Assembly: GCA_035541415.1 (NCBI GenBank)
Contig: DATKNI010000021.1
Span: 1 to 64,000, forward strand
Source: JAKAGE01 sp035541415
GTDB lineage: Bacteria > Patescibacteriota > Minisyncoccia > UBA6257 > 2-01-FULL-56-20
Length of the DNA: 64,000 nucleotides
Direction of reading: 5' to 3'
Position numbers and translations under genes: made by a program. Below, one piece after another: positions 24,387-33,412 of the stretch; the stretch's first letter is position 1; each line of letters opens with the position of its first letter. The notes beneath the pieces are model-generated. The model was not told the DNA's origin. It did no database searches and saw only the letters and a program-made list of their open reading frames with translations.

Positions 24387-26066
24387 ATGTTGGCCGACGA
24401 GATCAAACAATTCTTCCACGGGGAGGTGGCGGAGGATTCCGCTACGATTGAAACATTCAGCCGCGACTATTCGGTTTTTAAGGTAAAGCCGCAGCTCGTG
24501 GTTTTTCCGAAAGACGTTGACGACGTCAAGAACCTGGTGAAGTTCGTTTCAAAAAAGAAGGCCGAAGGCGTGGACATCTCGATCACGGGCCGCTCGGCGG
24601 GCACCGACATGACGGGCGGGCCGCTCAACCAGGGGATCATCGTTTCATTCACCAAATATTTCAATCATGTAAAGGAGATCCACGAGTCGACGACGAGCGC
24701 CGACGAAGCATATGCCGTCGTCGAACCCGGCGTTTACTTCCGGGATTTTGAAAAGCAGATCACGCCGAAAGGCCTTTTGTATCCCTCATATCCCGCATCA
24801 AAGGAATTGTGCGCTTTGGGCGGCATCGTAAACAATAATTCCGGCGGCGAGAAGACATTGCGCTATGGCAAAACGGAGGACTACGTCCGCGAGCTTGATG
24901 TTGTGTTGAGCGACGGCAATGAATACACGATCAAGCCGCTCGAGGGCGGCGCGCTCCGGGCCAAACTCAACGAGCCTGGTTTTGAAGGCGACATCTATCG
25001 CAAGGTATACGACCTCGTCGATAAAAATTACGACGTCATCAAGAAAGCAAAGCCCGACGTCTCAAAAAATTCCGCAGGGTATTATCTCTGGAACGTGTGG
25101 GACAAGAAAGTGTTTGATCTCACGAAGCTCATCGTCGGATCGCAGGGGACGCTCGCGATGCTCGCAAGCGCAAAGCTCGGCTTGGTGCGCCTCAAAAAAC
25201 ATTCGCGGCTGTGCGTTATTTTCCTCAAAGACCTCGGTCCCGTGGCGGATCTCGTCGTCGAAGTTCTCAAGTTTCATCCCGAGAGCATTGAATCCTATGA
25301 CGATAAGACCATGCAGGTTGCCGTGAAATTCTGGTGGCAGATTCTGAAGTCCATGAAGGGCGGCGTCTTCAAGCTTGGCTGGCAGTTCATTCCGGAAATG
25401 TGGATGGTGGCGACGGGCGGCATGCCAAAAATGATCCTGCTCGTGGAGCTTACGGGCGATGACGAGAAAGAGCTCGTCGCCAAGCTCATGCAGCTTGCGA
25501 GCGACGTGCGTGTTTTTGCAAAAACACATCCGGGCATCCAGGTGAATCCGCTCCACAACGAAGGCGACGAAGAGAAATATTGGACGATCCGCCGCCAGAG
25601 CTTTGCCTTGCTCCACAACAACACCACCGGCAAAGATACCGCGCCCTTCATTGACGACTTTTGCGTGAAGCCGGAGTTCCTGCCGGAGTTCATGCCGAAG
25701 CTGAATGCGATTCTTGATAACTACAAGAAGGACCTCATTTATACGATTACGGGCCATCCTGGCAACGGCAATTTTCACATCATCCCGCTCATGGACCTCA
25801 AAGACCCGCGGGTGCGGCGCTTGATCCCCGAAATTTCAGAAAAAGTTTACCGGCTCGTGTTCCAATATCACGGGACGATCACGGCCGAGCATAATGACGG
25901 CCTGATCCGCACGCCGTATCTCGAAGAGATGTACGGCCCGGAGATCGAAGGGTTCTTTAAGGAGGTAAAAAACATTTTTGACCCGCAAAACATTTTCAAC
26001 CCCGGGAAAAAAGTAGGCGGCAACCTCAAATACAGCGTGGATCACATCACGCCGACGCACTGGTAG
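24387..26066 (+). CDS. FAD-linked oxidase (glycolate/D-lactate dehydrogenase type)
   Basis: A 559-aa flavoprotein of the FAD-binding PCMH (GlcD/D-2-hydroxyacid dehydrogenase) family. The FAD-binding half has PQLVVFPKDVDDVKNLVKF, SITGRSAGTDMTGGPL and GGIVNNNSGGEKTLRYGKT. The C-terminal half has GHPGNGNFHIIPLMDL, EHNDGLIRTPYLEEMYG and a closing FDPQNIFNPGKK. These enzymes oxidise 2-hydroxyacids and pass electrons to a quinone or another acceptor. No Fe-S partner domain or gene is adjacent, so the acceptor is unknown. TATAAT at 24375-24380 makes ATG24387 the +1. A short 3' gap leads to proS. Confidence 0.85.
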   Translation: MLADEIKQFFHGEVAEDSATIETFSRDYSVFKVKPQLVVFPKDVDDVKNLVKFVSKKKAEGVDISITGRSAGTDMTGGPLNQGIIVSFTKYFNHVKEIHESTTSADEAYAVVEPGVYFRDFEKQITPKGLLYPSYPASKELCALGGIVNNNSGGEKTLRYGKTEDYVRELDVVLSDGNEYTIKPLEGGALRAKLNEPGFEGDIYRKVYDLVDKNYDVIKKAKPDVSKNSAGYYLWNVWDKKVFDLTKLIVGSQGTLAMLASAKLGLVRLKKHSRLCVIFLKDLGPVADLVVEVLKFHPESIESYDDKTMQVAVKFWWQILKSMKGGVFKLGWQFIPEMWMVATGGMPKMILLVELTGDDEKELVAKLMQLASDVRVFAKTHPGIQVNPLHNEGDEEKYWTIRRQSFALLHNNTTGKDTAPFIDDFCVKPEFLPEFMPKLNAILDNYKKDLIYTITGHPGNGNFHIIPLMDLKDPRVRRLIPEISEKVYRLVFQYHGTITAEHNDGLIRTPYLEEMYGPEIEGFFKEVKNIFDPQNIFNPGKKVGGNLKYSVDHITPTHW

Positions 26067-26122
26067 CAGCTTTGATGGCGGAGGCGGGATTTCCGTGGTA
26101 TCCTGATGAAAATTATCCTCCC

Positions 26123-27370
26123 ATGCGCCAGTCAGAGCTTTTCACGCGTACCCAAAAATCAGCCCCAAAGGACGAGGTGGCGCTTAACGCCCAACTTCTC
26201 TCGCGAGGCGGTTTTATTTATAAGAATTCGGCTGGCGTATATTCGTTTTTGCCGCTCGGTTTCCGCGTTTTAGAAAAAATTAAGAATATTATTCGCGAGG
26301 AAATGAATGCCGTCGGCGGCCAGGAGCTCATCATGGCGGCGCTTCATGACAAGCATTATCTGCAGGCGAGCGGGCGCTGGGACGTCGACGTCGTCTATAA
26401 GGTCATCGACGGAACGGCCAACGACGGCGACAAGGCGAGGGAGCCGTCGTTCAATATCAGTTGGACGCACGAAGAGATCATTGCCGAGATTGCAACCAAA
26501 TACGTCAGTTCATACAAAGACCTTCCGTTTGCCGCGTACCAGATTCAGACCAAGTTCCGCCACGAACCGCGCGCAAAATCCGGCTTGCTCCGCGGCCGCG
26601 AATTTTTAATGAAAGATATGTACAGCTTCCACGCGAGCGAGAAGGATTTGATGGAATATTATGATCGCGTCGGCAAGGCGTATAAGAAAGTTTTTGATCG
26701 GTGCGGCCTCAAGGCGCATTACACCCTCGCCGCGGGCGGCGAATTCACGATGAGCAACACGCACGAGTTCCAGGTCATCTCCGACGTGGGGGAAGACGCG
26801 ATTTATGTTTGCGAGAAATGCGGCTACGCGGAAAATTCCGAAATTTCCAAACTCAAAAAAGGCGCGAAGTGCCCAACATGCGGCGGCGCAATGCAAGAAG
26901 AAAAATCGATCGAAGTCGGCAACATTTTCCCGCTGGGCACAAAATATTCCAAGGCATTCGGGTTGCAGTTCACCGACGAGAAAGGCAAGAAGCAGGACGT
27001 CGTGATGGGCTCCTACGGCATCGGCGTCACGCGCCTCATGGGCACGATCGTTGAGCTTTTCCACGACGATCATGGTATACTATGGCCGGAGTCGGTGGCT
27101 CCATTCACGACGCACCTTTTGGCCTTGAATGACGCCGACGCGAGCGATGCGTATGAGGCTTTACGCCGCGAAAACATTGATGTACTCTATGACGATAGAG
27201 CGATGTCTGCGGGCGAAAAGTTCGCGGAGTCGGATCTTATCGGCATCCCGTGGCGCATCGTGGCGAGCCCCAAGCTCGGCCCGGGCGTCCTCGAAGTGAA
27301 GCGCCGCGGCGAAAAGGAGGCGAGAACCTTAAAGCTCGAGGAAGCAGTCCGTTTCGTAAGCTCCCATTAG
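26123..27370 (+). CDS. proS: prolyl-tRNA synthetase, short form
   Basis: A 415-aa class II aminoacyl-tRNA synthetase that charges tRNA-Pro. Visible marks are MRQSELFTRTQKSAPKDE, motif 1 around LPLGFRVLEKIKNIIREEM, motif 2 FRHEPRAKSGLLRGREFLMKD, a C-x2-C...C-x2-C insert (CEKCGYAENSE, CPTCGG) and motif 3 GSYGIGVTRLMGTI. The anticodon-binding domain is at the end. Bacterial ProRS of about 570 aa carries an editing (INS) domain between motifs 2 and 3; it is absent here. Start M26123 fits the family N-terminus better than 26072. Confidence 0.93.
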   Translation: MRQSELFTRTQKSAPKDEVALNAQLLSRGGFIYKNSAGVYSFLPLGFRVLEKIKNIIREEMNAVGGQELIMAALHDKHYLQASGRWDVDVVYKVIDGTANDGDKAREPSFNISWTHEEIIAEIATKYVSSYKDLPFAAYQIQTKFRHEPRAKSGLLRGREFLMKDMYSFHASEKDLMEYYDRVGKAYKKVFDRCGLKAHYTLAAGGEFTMSNTHEFQVISDVGEDAIYVCEKCGYAENSEISKLKKGAKCPTCGGAMQEEKSIEVGNIFPLGTKYSKAFGLQFTDEKGKKQDVVMGSYGIGVTRLMGTIVELFHDDHGILWPESVAPFTTHLLALNDADASDAYEALRRENIDVLYDDRAMSAGEKFAESDLIGIPWRIVASPKLGPGVLEVKRRGEKEARTLKLEEAVRFVSSH

Positions 27371-27422
27371 GGCTTCCGGCCGGGCAGGCACGAATAATGT
27401 TTTCTCCACGGTAATAATAATT

Positions 27423-27438
27423 ATTAAGTTTTCATTAA
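27423..27438 (+). promoter_or_regulatory. third copy of the uvrB/uvrA/mreB AT-rich motif
   Basis: ATTAAGTTTTCATTAA, 10 nt before the mreB start and preceded by TAATAATAATT. See the uvrB and uvrA copies. Confidence 0.4.
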
Positions 27439-27447
27439 ATTTTTCGG

Positions 27448-28491
27448 ATGGCAATCTTCGATTCAATCTTCAAAGATATCGGCATTGACCTCGGAACGGC
27501 CAACTCGCTCATCTATGTAAAAGGGAAAGGAATCCTGGTTAACGAACCTTCGGTTGCGGCAATCAATACCAAAACGAACCATGTGCTTGCGGTCGGCGAC
27601 GAAGCAAAGAAAATGCTCGGGCGCGTCCCGCCGCACATCAACGTCGTCCGTCCGCTCGTGAACGGCGTAATTTCCGATTTTGAAATGACGGAAGAAATGC
27701 TCCGCCATTTGCTCATGCGCCCCAAGGCGAGTCCGGTCGTTTCATACCGCCGGGCGATCCTTGCCATACCGAACAACCTCACGGAAGTCGAGCGCAAATC
27801 CGTCGAGGACGCGGCAATCAATGCCGGCGTCTCCAAGGTGTATCTCGTTGAATCGCCGACCGCAGCGGCGCTCGGCGCCGGCCTCCCAATCGAGCTCCCG
27901 TCGGCGAGCCTCATCATTGACATCGGTGGCGGCACGACGGACATCGCCGTGATCTCCATGGGCGGCACGGTGGTCTCCCGGACGCTCAAAGTTGCCGGCG
28001 ACCGCTTTAACGAAGACATCATGCGGTTTGTGCGCGACGAATTCCACCTTGCGATCGGCGAGCCGACGGCAGAATTCGCAAAGATCGCCGTGGGTTCCGC
28101 GATGCCGCTCGACGAGCGCATGGAAGTGCCGATCCGCGGCCGCGACCTTTCGACTGGCTTGCCGCTCGAGATCATCATGAAGAATAACCACGTCCGCATG
28201 GCGCTTTCCAAATCACTCCGCCAGATCATCGATTCGGTTCATGAAGTGATCGAAGAGACGCCGCCGGAACTTGCGGGCGACGTTTTGCGCCAGGGGATCA
28301 TGCTCTGCGGAGGCGGAGCGCTCCTGCGCGGCCTCGACGAACTCATCGAGAAGGAAACGAATGTGGCCGTCCATGTGGCCGACGACCCGCTCACGTGCGT
28401 GGCGCGCGGTTTGGGTCAGATCGTGGACAATCTCGAAGAGCATCGCGAGCTGCTCGACAACCCTCTGAAGCCGCTCTCGATCAATTTATAA
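27448..28491 (+). CDS. mreB: rod-shape actin MreB
   Basis: A 347-aa bacterial actin that polymerises under the membrane and guides lateral wall synthesis. Nucleotide-binding motifs are all present: IGIDLGTANSLIYVKGKGIL (phosphate 1), SLIIDIGGGTTDIAVISMGG (phosphate 2), and CGGGALLRGLDELIEKE (adenosine). VVRPLVNGVISDFEMTEEML is typical. It is the first gene of mreB-mreC-mreD-pbp2, with only 16 nt to mreC, so it is an elongasome operon. Confidence 0.97.
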   Translation: MAIFDSIFKDIGIDLGTANSLIYVKGKGILVNEPSVAAINTKTNHVLAVGDEAKKMLGRVPPHINVVRPLVNGVISDFEMTEEMLRHLLMRPKASPVVSYRRAILAIPNNLTEVERKSVEDAAINAGVSKVYLVESPTAAALGAGLPIELPSASLIIDIGGGTTDIAVISMGGTVVSRTLKVAGDRFNEDIMRFVRDEFHLAIGEPTAEFAKIAVGSAMPLDERMEVPIRGRDLSTGLPLEIIMKNNHVRMALSKSLRQIIDSVHEVIEETPPELAGDVLRQGIMLCGGGALLRGLDELIEKETNVAVHVADDPLTCVARGLGQIVDNLEEHRELLDNPLKPLSINL

Positions 28492-28507
28492 TTTTTTAAC
28501 CTTTCCC

Positions 28508-29209
28508 GTGACTCCTCGCAGGTCTCATCGATGGATTCTCGGAATCCTCATTATTTTTCTCGTTGCCGCAATCCTTTTTGCGCCCTCGTACGGTTGGAAG
28601 CTCCGGGATTTGGTGAGTCCGCGCGAGAATGCGGTTGCCGGCCAGACGGGGCCGAACGCAGACGACCCGAATCTTGTTGCCGAAAACGACGCCCTGAAGG
28701 CCCAGCTCGCGACGTATCAAACGATTTCGGCGGAGCTGCCGAACGATAATTCGCACTACATCCGCGCCATGGTATATTCGCGGTACCCGTTTAATTTCAA
28801 AAATCAGATTCTCGTGAGCGCCGGCGCGCAGGATGGCGTGTCATCCGGAACGGCAGTGTTGTTCCAGGGAATGCTGCTCGGCCGCATCATCCAAATTTTT
28901 CCGCACGAGGCGATCGTCCAGACCGTGCTCGACAGCGGTTTTGAAATGCCGGTGCGCGTGAGTTCGTCGGGCTACGACGGACTCTTCATGGGGGGAGCGT
29001 CTCCCAAGGTTGGCTCAATTGCAAAAACCGCGGCGCTCCAAACCGGAGACGTGGTGTATGCCGCGGCATCCGGCCTGCCGTACGGATTGCCGCTCGGAAC
29101 AGTGACGGCGACCAGCACGTCGGCCGACAGTTTATTTACCGAAGCGGCGATTGGGTTTCCCTACGACATGAATGCGGTCCAAACGGTCCTTATTGCGCAG
29201 ACTCCATGA
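28508..29209 (+). CDS. mreC: rod-shape protein MreC
   Basis: A 233-aa membrane-anchored scaffold of the elongasome. One N-terminal helix (about 9-27, WILGILIIFLVAAILFAPSYG) precedes a short helical stretch and a beta-barrel periplasm-facing domain (ILVSAGAQDGVSSGTAVLF, GRIIQIFPHEAIVQTV, GDVVYAAASGLPYGLPLGTV). The start is GTG28508 and no ATG fits. The stop overlaps mreD (ATGATGA), which implies translational coupling. Confidence 0.88.
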   Translation: MTPRRSHRWILGILIIFLVAAILFAPSYGWKLRDLVSPRENAVAGQTGPNADDPNLVAENDALKAQLATYQTISAELPNDNSHYIRAMVYSRYPFNFKNQILVSAGAQDGVSSGTAVLFQGMLLGRIIQIFPHEAIVQTVLDSGFEMPVRVSSSGYDGLFMGGASPKVGSIAKTAALQTGDVVYAAASGLPYGLPLGTVTATSTSADSLFTEAAIGFPYDMNAVQTVLIAQTP

Positions 29210-29640
29210 TGAGATTCCTTCTGGCATGTCTTTTCCTCGCGCTTGCTTTTGTCTTGCAGTTTTGGTTTGCGTCGATCGGCATTTCCATCAATTTTATTTT
29301 TACGGCGCTCATCGCGTTTGCATTTCTTTTTGATTTCTGGGATGTGCTCTTTTTTATTCTCGCCGCGATCTTCGTCGTGAATTGGCAGCCGGCGATGAGC
29401 TGGGAGATGTTCATCCTCGCCGCAATCCCGTTTGCGGCGTATCTCCTGCACAACTATTCGACGTGGGAGGCGTGGGTGGCGAACCTCGCTTGCATCGTGA
29501 TCGGGCTTCTTATCCTCTATATTGCCATTGCGCCGCGGTTCTTCACGGCGAATCTCGGCGTATTCTTCGTTGACCTTTTTGGATGCCTTATCTTTGGATC
29601 CATTGTTTTCGGCGCGCTCAACCGGCGCGAAGGGCGATAG
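29206..29640 (+). CDS. mreD: rod-shape membrane protein MreD
   Basis: A 144-aa polytopic membrane protein with four to five helices (LLACLFLALAFVLQFWFA, FIFTALIAFAFLFDFW, VLFFILAAIFVV, ANLACIVIGLLILYIAIA, LFGCLIFGSIVFGAL). It is weakly conserved, as MreD usually is, so the call rests on size, topology and position between mreC and pbp2. It overlaps the mreC stop; ATG29209 is an alternative start. Confidence 0.75.
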   Translation: MMRFLLACLFLALAFVLQFWFASIGISINFIFTALIAFAFLFDFWDVLFFILAAIFVVNWQPAMSWEMFILAAIPFAAYLLHNYSTWEAWVANLACIVIGLLILYIAIAPRFFTANLGVFFVDLFGCLIFGSIVFGALNRREGR

Positions 29641-29666
29641 CGGCTGTTCGATCGCCAACCGCCATC

Positions 29667-29688
29667 ACGCGGGACGCCCGCGTTTTTC
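29667..29688 (+). terminator. terminator after mreD
   Basis: ACGCGGG-ACG-CCCGCGT followed by TTTTC. It lies before the pbp2 -10 (TAAAAT 29706-29711), so pbp2 has its own promoter besides any readthrough. Confidence 0.7.
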
Positions 29689-29723
29689 ATAATTTTTTAA
29701 CGTGGTAAAATAGGCGTACCAGC

Positions 29724-31667
29724 ATGCCTCGCCGCGCACGAAAATACGACAACCTCGCTTTCGAAGATTCGATAAGCGACGACTGGGGCCACGACCTCAC
29801 GATGGTCGAGGTTCCGCTCGGCAACAAGCCGCTGTGGATTCTCGGCGTCGTGGTTGCCGCCGTGAGCCTCGTCATCATCGGCCGCGTGATTTTTTTGAAT
29901 GCTTCAAACCGCTATTATGCGGCCCGCGCCGCGGCGAACGTCGCGCAATCCAATGAAACGCCGGCGCCGCGCGGCATCATCTATGACCGCGAAGGCGCGC
30001 CGCTCGTTGCGAACCAAGCCGTTTTCGCGGCATACTTCGACCCGCACGCGTTTATCGCAAACCAAGCCGCTCAGTCGGGGACCGTGCAAGCGGTTCAGTC
30101 CATCTTCGGCGTATCGTCCGACACGCTGTGGTCGATGATCCATGAAAGCGAAAACCAAGATTTTGCCACCCCCATCGTCCTTTCGGACAACCTCACCCAG
30201 AACCAGCTCGTCAATGTCCAGGCGGTGAATATCAATTTCCCGGCAATCAAGCTGAGGAGCGATTTCAAGCGGACGTATCCGAACGGGCCGATTTTCTCGT
30301 CGGTCGTCGGCTACATCGGCCACGTGACGCAAACCGACCTTCAGAATAATCAAAATCTTACCGCCCAAGATTTCGTCGGGAAAGCGGGCGTCGAAAAAGA
30401 ATACGACAGCACGCTCGAAGGCGTTCCCGGCGTGAACGTGCAATTCAAAAATGCGCAGGGGCAGGTGCTCCGCACCGAACAGCAATCAAATGCGGAAATC
30501 GGGCAGTCGGTTACGCTTACGATCGATGGAGGGTTGCAGAGCGTGCTGTACGCGCGTCTTGCGAGCGGCCTTCGCTCGCTCGGCCGGCACGTTGGCCTCG
30601 GCCTCGCCATTGATCCGCAGAACGGGCAAGTGCTCGCGCTCGTCAATCTTCCGGGATACGACAACAATGTTTTTTCAAACGCAGCATCGAACACGCTCGC
30701 GATCAAAGGCCTGCTCACGTCTTCCGATCGGCCGCTTTTCGACCGCGTCGTTTCTGGCAATTACAACCCCGGTTCAACGATCAAACCGCTCGACGGCGTC
30801 GCCATCATCAAAGACGGCATCGTTGATCCGTCGCGGCAGATCTTCTCGAACGGTTTCCTCATGGTGCCGAACCCCTACAACTCATCGACGCCCACAAAAT
30901 ATGCCGATTGGCGCTACCAGGGGAATGTGAATCTCGCATCCGCGCTCGCGCAGTCGTCCGACGTTTATTTTTACGTAACGGTTGGCGGCTCGCCGGTTTC
31001 GACGCCGATGCTGAACGACCCGAGCGACTATGGCATCACGGGGCTCGGCATCACCGCGCTCAATGCCTGGTGGCAGAAGTTCGGACTTGGCAAAGAAACC
31101 GGGATCGATCTTCCCGGCGAAGCGGATGGATTTTTGCCGACGCCGCAATGGAAGCAGGAGAAGTTGGGAACGCCGTGGCTCCTTGGCGACACGTACAACG
31201 TCGCGATCGGCCAGGGCGATTTGCTCGTCACGCCGCTCCAGCTTTTGAGCTACATCGGCGCCATTGCGAACGGCGGAACGCTCTACCGGCCGTACGTAAA
31301 CGCGAGCTCCACGCCGGCCGTGAACGGCGACCTCACGGCGCTTCTGCCGGAGATCAGGGACGTGCAGGAGGGCATGGCGCTTGGGGTAACTTCGCCGCTC
31401 GGCACGGCGTATACTTTGCATGACCTGCCGTTTTCCATCTGCGCCAAAACCGGCAGCGCGCAGGTGCACGACAACTCGCAGGAAAACGCTTTGTTCGTAG
31501 GCTACGCCCCATGCAATAATCCGCGCATTGCCTTGCTCATCCTCATCGAAAATTCAAAACAAGGGAGTCTGAACGCAGTCCCTATCGCCAGGGATGTTTT
31601 GAATTGGTATTATCAGAATAGATTGGCGCCGAACGCAGGATTGGGCGCCACGACGACCACGCCATGA
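29724..31667 (+). CDS. mrdA: penicillin-binding protein 2 (elongasome transpeptidase)
   Basis: A 647-aa class B PBP that cross-links peptidoglycan in the Rod complex. One membrane helix (about 33-57, LWILGVVVAAVSLVIIGRVI) is followed by the pedestal domain (RGIIYDREGAPLVANQ) and the transpeptidase. Active-site motifs are NPGSTIKPL (S-x2-K near 350), AQSSDVYF (S-x-D in place of S-x-N, near 411) and CAKTGSAQV (K-T-G near 575). SSD is common in PBP2. RodA is not next to it. The stop overlaps the GalT-like gene by ATGA. Confidence 0.93.
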   Translation: MPRRARKYDNLAFEDSISDDWGHDLTMVEVPLGNKPLWILGVVVAAVSLVIIGRVIFLNASNRYYAARAAANVAQSNETPAPRGIIYDREGAPLVANQAVFAAYFDPHAFIANQAAQSGTVQAVQSIFGVSSDTLWSMIHESENQDFATPIVLSDNLTQNQLVNVQAVNINFPAIKLRSDFKRTYPNGPIFSSVVGYIGHVTQTDLQNNQNLTAQDFVGKAGVEKEYDSTLEGVPGVNVQFKNAQGQVLRTEQQSNAEIGQSVTLTIDGGLQSVLYARLASGLRSLGRHVGLGLAIDPQNGQVLALVNLPGYDNNVFSNAASNTLAIKGLLTSSDRPLFDRVVSGNYNPGSTIKPLDGVAIIKDGIVDPSRQIFSNGFLMVPNPYNSSTPTKYADWRYQGNVNLASALAQSSDVYFYVTVGGSPVSTPMLNDPSDYGITGLGITALNAWWQKFGLGKETGIDLPGEADGFLPTPQWKQEKLGTPWLLGDTYNVAIGQGDLLVTPLQLLSYIGAIANGGTLYRPYVNASSTPAVNGDLTALLPEIRDVQEGMALGVTSPLGTAYTLHDLPFSICAKTGSAQVHDNSQENALFVGYAPCNNPRIALLILIENSKQGSLNAVPIARDVLNWYYQNRLAPNAGLGATTTTP

Positions 31668-32677
31668 GTGAACTACGACAAGACATTATTTCAGGGGATT
31701 GGGTGATCCTCGCCCCGGGGCGCGCCGCTCGCCCGAAATTTTTGGACGAAAAGAAAAAAGCGCGCACGCCGTCGCCCAAGGCCGCGTGCCCTTTTGAAAA
31801 CCTTGAGAAATCCGGCAACTGGCCGCCGATTTTGGTATATCCGGGCAAAGACCTTTTGAATAATAAATGGAAGATCGCGGTGATCCGCAACAAATATCCG
31901 GCGCTCATGCCGAGCAACGTGTGCTCCACGCCGACCGAACACGGCATGTACCACGGCATGACGGGCATCGGCGCGCACAACCTCATCATCACGCACGACC
32001 ATTATAAAAACTTCGCGGATCTTGAGCCCGCGATGGCGGCAAAGCTCCTCGAGACCATTCAGACGTGCCACATGCTCGCGGCGGAAGACCGGTGCGCCGA
32101 ATATGTTTCATCGTTTTTCAACTGGGGTCCTGGTTCCGGCGCATCAATCTGGCACCCGCATTATCAGGTGCTCGTTTTGCCGATGGTTCCTGCGCATACC
32201 GTCCATTCGCTCCGCGGCGCACACCGCTACTTCGAAAAGCATAAACGCTGCGTGCGGTGCGATATGATCAAGAGCGAGAAGAAGGAAAAGACGCGCATCA
32301 TCGAGGAGAACAAATATGCCATCGCGTTCGCGCCCTATGCGTCCAAGCATCCGCTCGAAGTCGCGATCCTGCCCAAGAAGCACGAATCTTCGTTCCGCGG
32401 CGCCTCGAAGGCGGTCATTGCCGGAACGGCTGAACTTCTGCAATCCGTGATGAAGCGCATCAAAAAATATGCGAATGACCCCGATTTGAATTTCTTCGTG
32501 CATGACGCCCCGCTCACCCACGGCAACTACCGCCACCGAGACTACCGATACCATCACTGGCACATTGAAGTGATCCCGAAGATTTCGACGGCCGCCGGAT
32601 TCGAGCTTTCCACGTGGATCGACATCAATACGGTTGACCCGGACCATGCCGCAGCAATTCTCCGCGGCAAGAAATAA
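31664..32677 (+). CDS. galactose-1-phosphate uridylyltransferase-like (GalT/HIT)
   Basis: A 337-aa nucleotidyltransferase of the GalT branch of the HIT superfamily. The N-terminus LRQDIISGDWVILAPGRAARP and the active-site IWHPHYQVLVLP (H-P-H, second His as nucleophile, about 163-168) are typical, with HHWHIEVIPKI near the end. A cysteine pair (CVRCD) in the middle may bind zinc. True GalT transfers UMP between glucose-1-P and galactose-1-P; homologues act on ADP-glucose or other sugars, so the exact substrate is uncertain. It overlaps pbp2 by 4 nt. Confidence 0.8.
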   Translation: MSELRQDIISGDWVILAPGRAARPKFLDEKKKARTPSPKAACPFENLEKSGNWPPILVYPGKDLLNNKWKIAVIRNKYPALMPSNVCSTPTEHGMYHGMTGIGAHNLIITHDHYKNFADLEPAMAAKLLETIQTCHMLAAEDRCAEYVSSFFNWGPGSGASIWHPHYQVLVLPMVPAHTVHSLRGAHRYFEKHKRCVRCDMIKSEKKEKTRIIEENKYAIAFAPYASKHPLEVAILPKKHESSFRGASKAVIAGTAELLQSVMKRIKKYANDPDLNFFVHDAPLTHGNYRHRDYRYHHWHIEVIPKISTAAGFELSTWIDINTVDPDHAAAILRGKK

Positions 32678-32680
32678 GAC

Positions 32681-33022
32681 ATGAAAAATATATTAAAACA
32701 TCGGACGGTGAGCGCGATTTTCTTGCTTGCCCTGCTTTTTGCGCTCGGCGGCGGCTTGTGGGCCTATTTTTCGCTCTCTGCCCTTGGCACGGGGCCTTTC
32801 ATTTTGCATTTCAATGACATGTTCGGCATAACGTCGGTCGGTGATATCCAGCCGATCGCCGCGATGGCGGTTCTCGGCGTCGTTGTCGTCGTTATGAACT
32901 TCTTTATTGCGCTCGAACTTGAGGACCGGGATGGTTTCTTGGGCAAAATCGCCGCCATGGGGACCCTCGTTTTCGCCGTCTTGCTTTTTGTGGCGTTTGC
33001 GGCTATTATTAACGTCAATTGA
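32681..33022 (+). CDS. small three-helix membrane protein, hypothetical
   Basis: A 113-aa membrane protein with three predicted helices (ISAIF-like start at about 10-30, IAAMAVLGVVVVVMNFFIAL, and MGTLVFAVLLFVAFAAI) and a short conserved-looking loop IALELEDRDGFLGK. No family is recognised. It lies 3 nt after the GalT-like gene and 3 nt before rplU, so it is surely co-transcribed; Parcubacterial genomes often carry such a membrane gene in operons. Confidence 0.75.
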   Translation: MKNILKHRTVSAIFLLALLFALGGGLWAYFSLSALGTGPFILHFNDMFGITSVGDIQPIAAMAVLGVVVVVMNFFIALELEDRDGFLGKIAAMGTLVFAVLLFVAFAAIINVN

Positions 33023-33025
33023 CCT

Positions 33026-33328
33026 ATGGCAGATTTCGCAATCATCCAGACGGGCGGCAAGCAATACAAGGTTGTCGCCGGCCAAAAATTGAAGGTTGAA
33101 AAGCTCGACCCGAAAGGGGATACGGCTTCTTTCGACGTCTTGCTCCGCGTGACGGGAGACAAGGTTGAGATCGGCGCCCCGAAGCTTTCGGCTTCGGCGC
33201 AAGGACGCCTGGTCCGCGCGGTCCGTGGGGAGAAAAAGATCATCTTCAAATACCATTCCAAGACGCGGTTTCGCAAAAAGAAAGGGCATCGGCAGGATTA
33301 CACCGAAATCGAAATCGTAAAAATATAA
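33026..33328 (+). CDS. rplU: 50S ribosomal protein L21 (bL21)
   Basis: A 100-aa ribosomal protein that binds 23S rRNA. It has the L21 start FAIIQTGGKQYKVVAGQKL, the internal VLLRVTGDKVEIGAP, and the conserved RNA-binding end IIFKYHSKTRFRKKKGHRQD. Its usual partner rpmA (L27) does not follow; a terminator comes directly after the stop. Confidence 0.97.
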   Translation: MADFAIIQTGGKQYKVVAGQKLKVEKLDPKGDTASFDVLLRVTGDKVEIGAPKLSASAQGRLVRAVRGEKKIIFKYHSKTRFRKKKGHRQDYTEIEIVKI

Positions 33329-33350
33329 ACAGCTCCGCAAGGAGCTGTTC
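33328..33350 (+). terminator. hairpin after rplU
   Basis: AACAGCTCC-GCAA-GGAGCTGTT, nine perfect pairs starting in the stop codon; the following bases (CCCGTT) are not T-rich, so termination may be weak. Confidence 0.65.
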
Positions 33351-33353
33351 CCG

Positions 33354-33382
33354 TTGCAAGACGCTTTGCGGCGGCCTATAGT
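33354..33382 (+). promoter_or_regulatory. promoter TTGCAA-N17-TATAGT
   Basis: -35 at 33354-33359 and -10 at 33377-33382, for the GTG-start gene at 33413. Confidence 0.65.
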
Positions 33383-33412
33383 AAATAGAGAAATTCCCCA
33401 CGGAGGTATGCT

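Noticed and set aside
33026..33412. Apparent loss of ribosomal protein L27 (rpmA absent after rplU)
   Set aside because: Absence from this spot does not show absence from the genome; rpmA may lie elsewhere.
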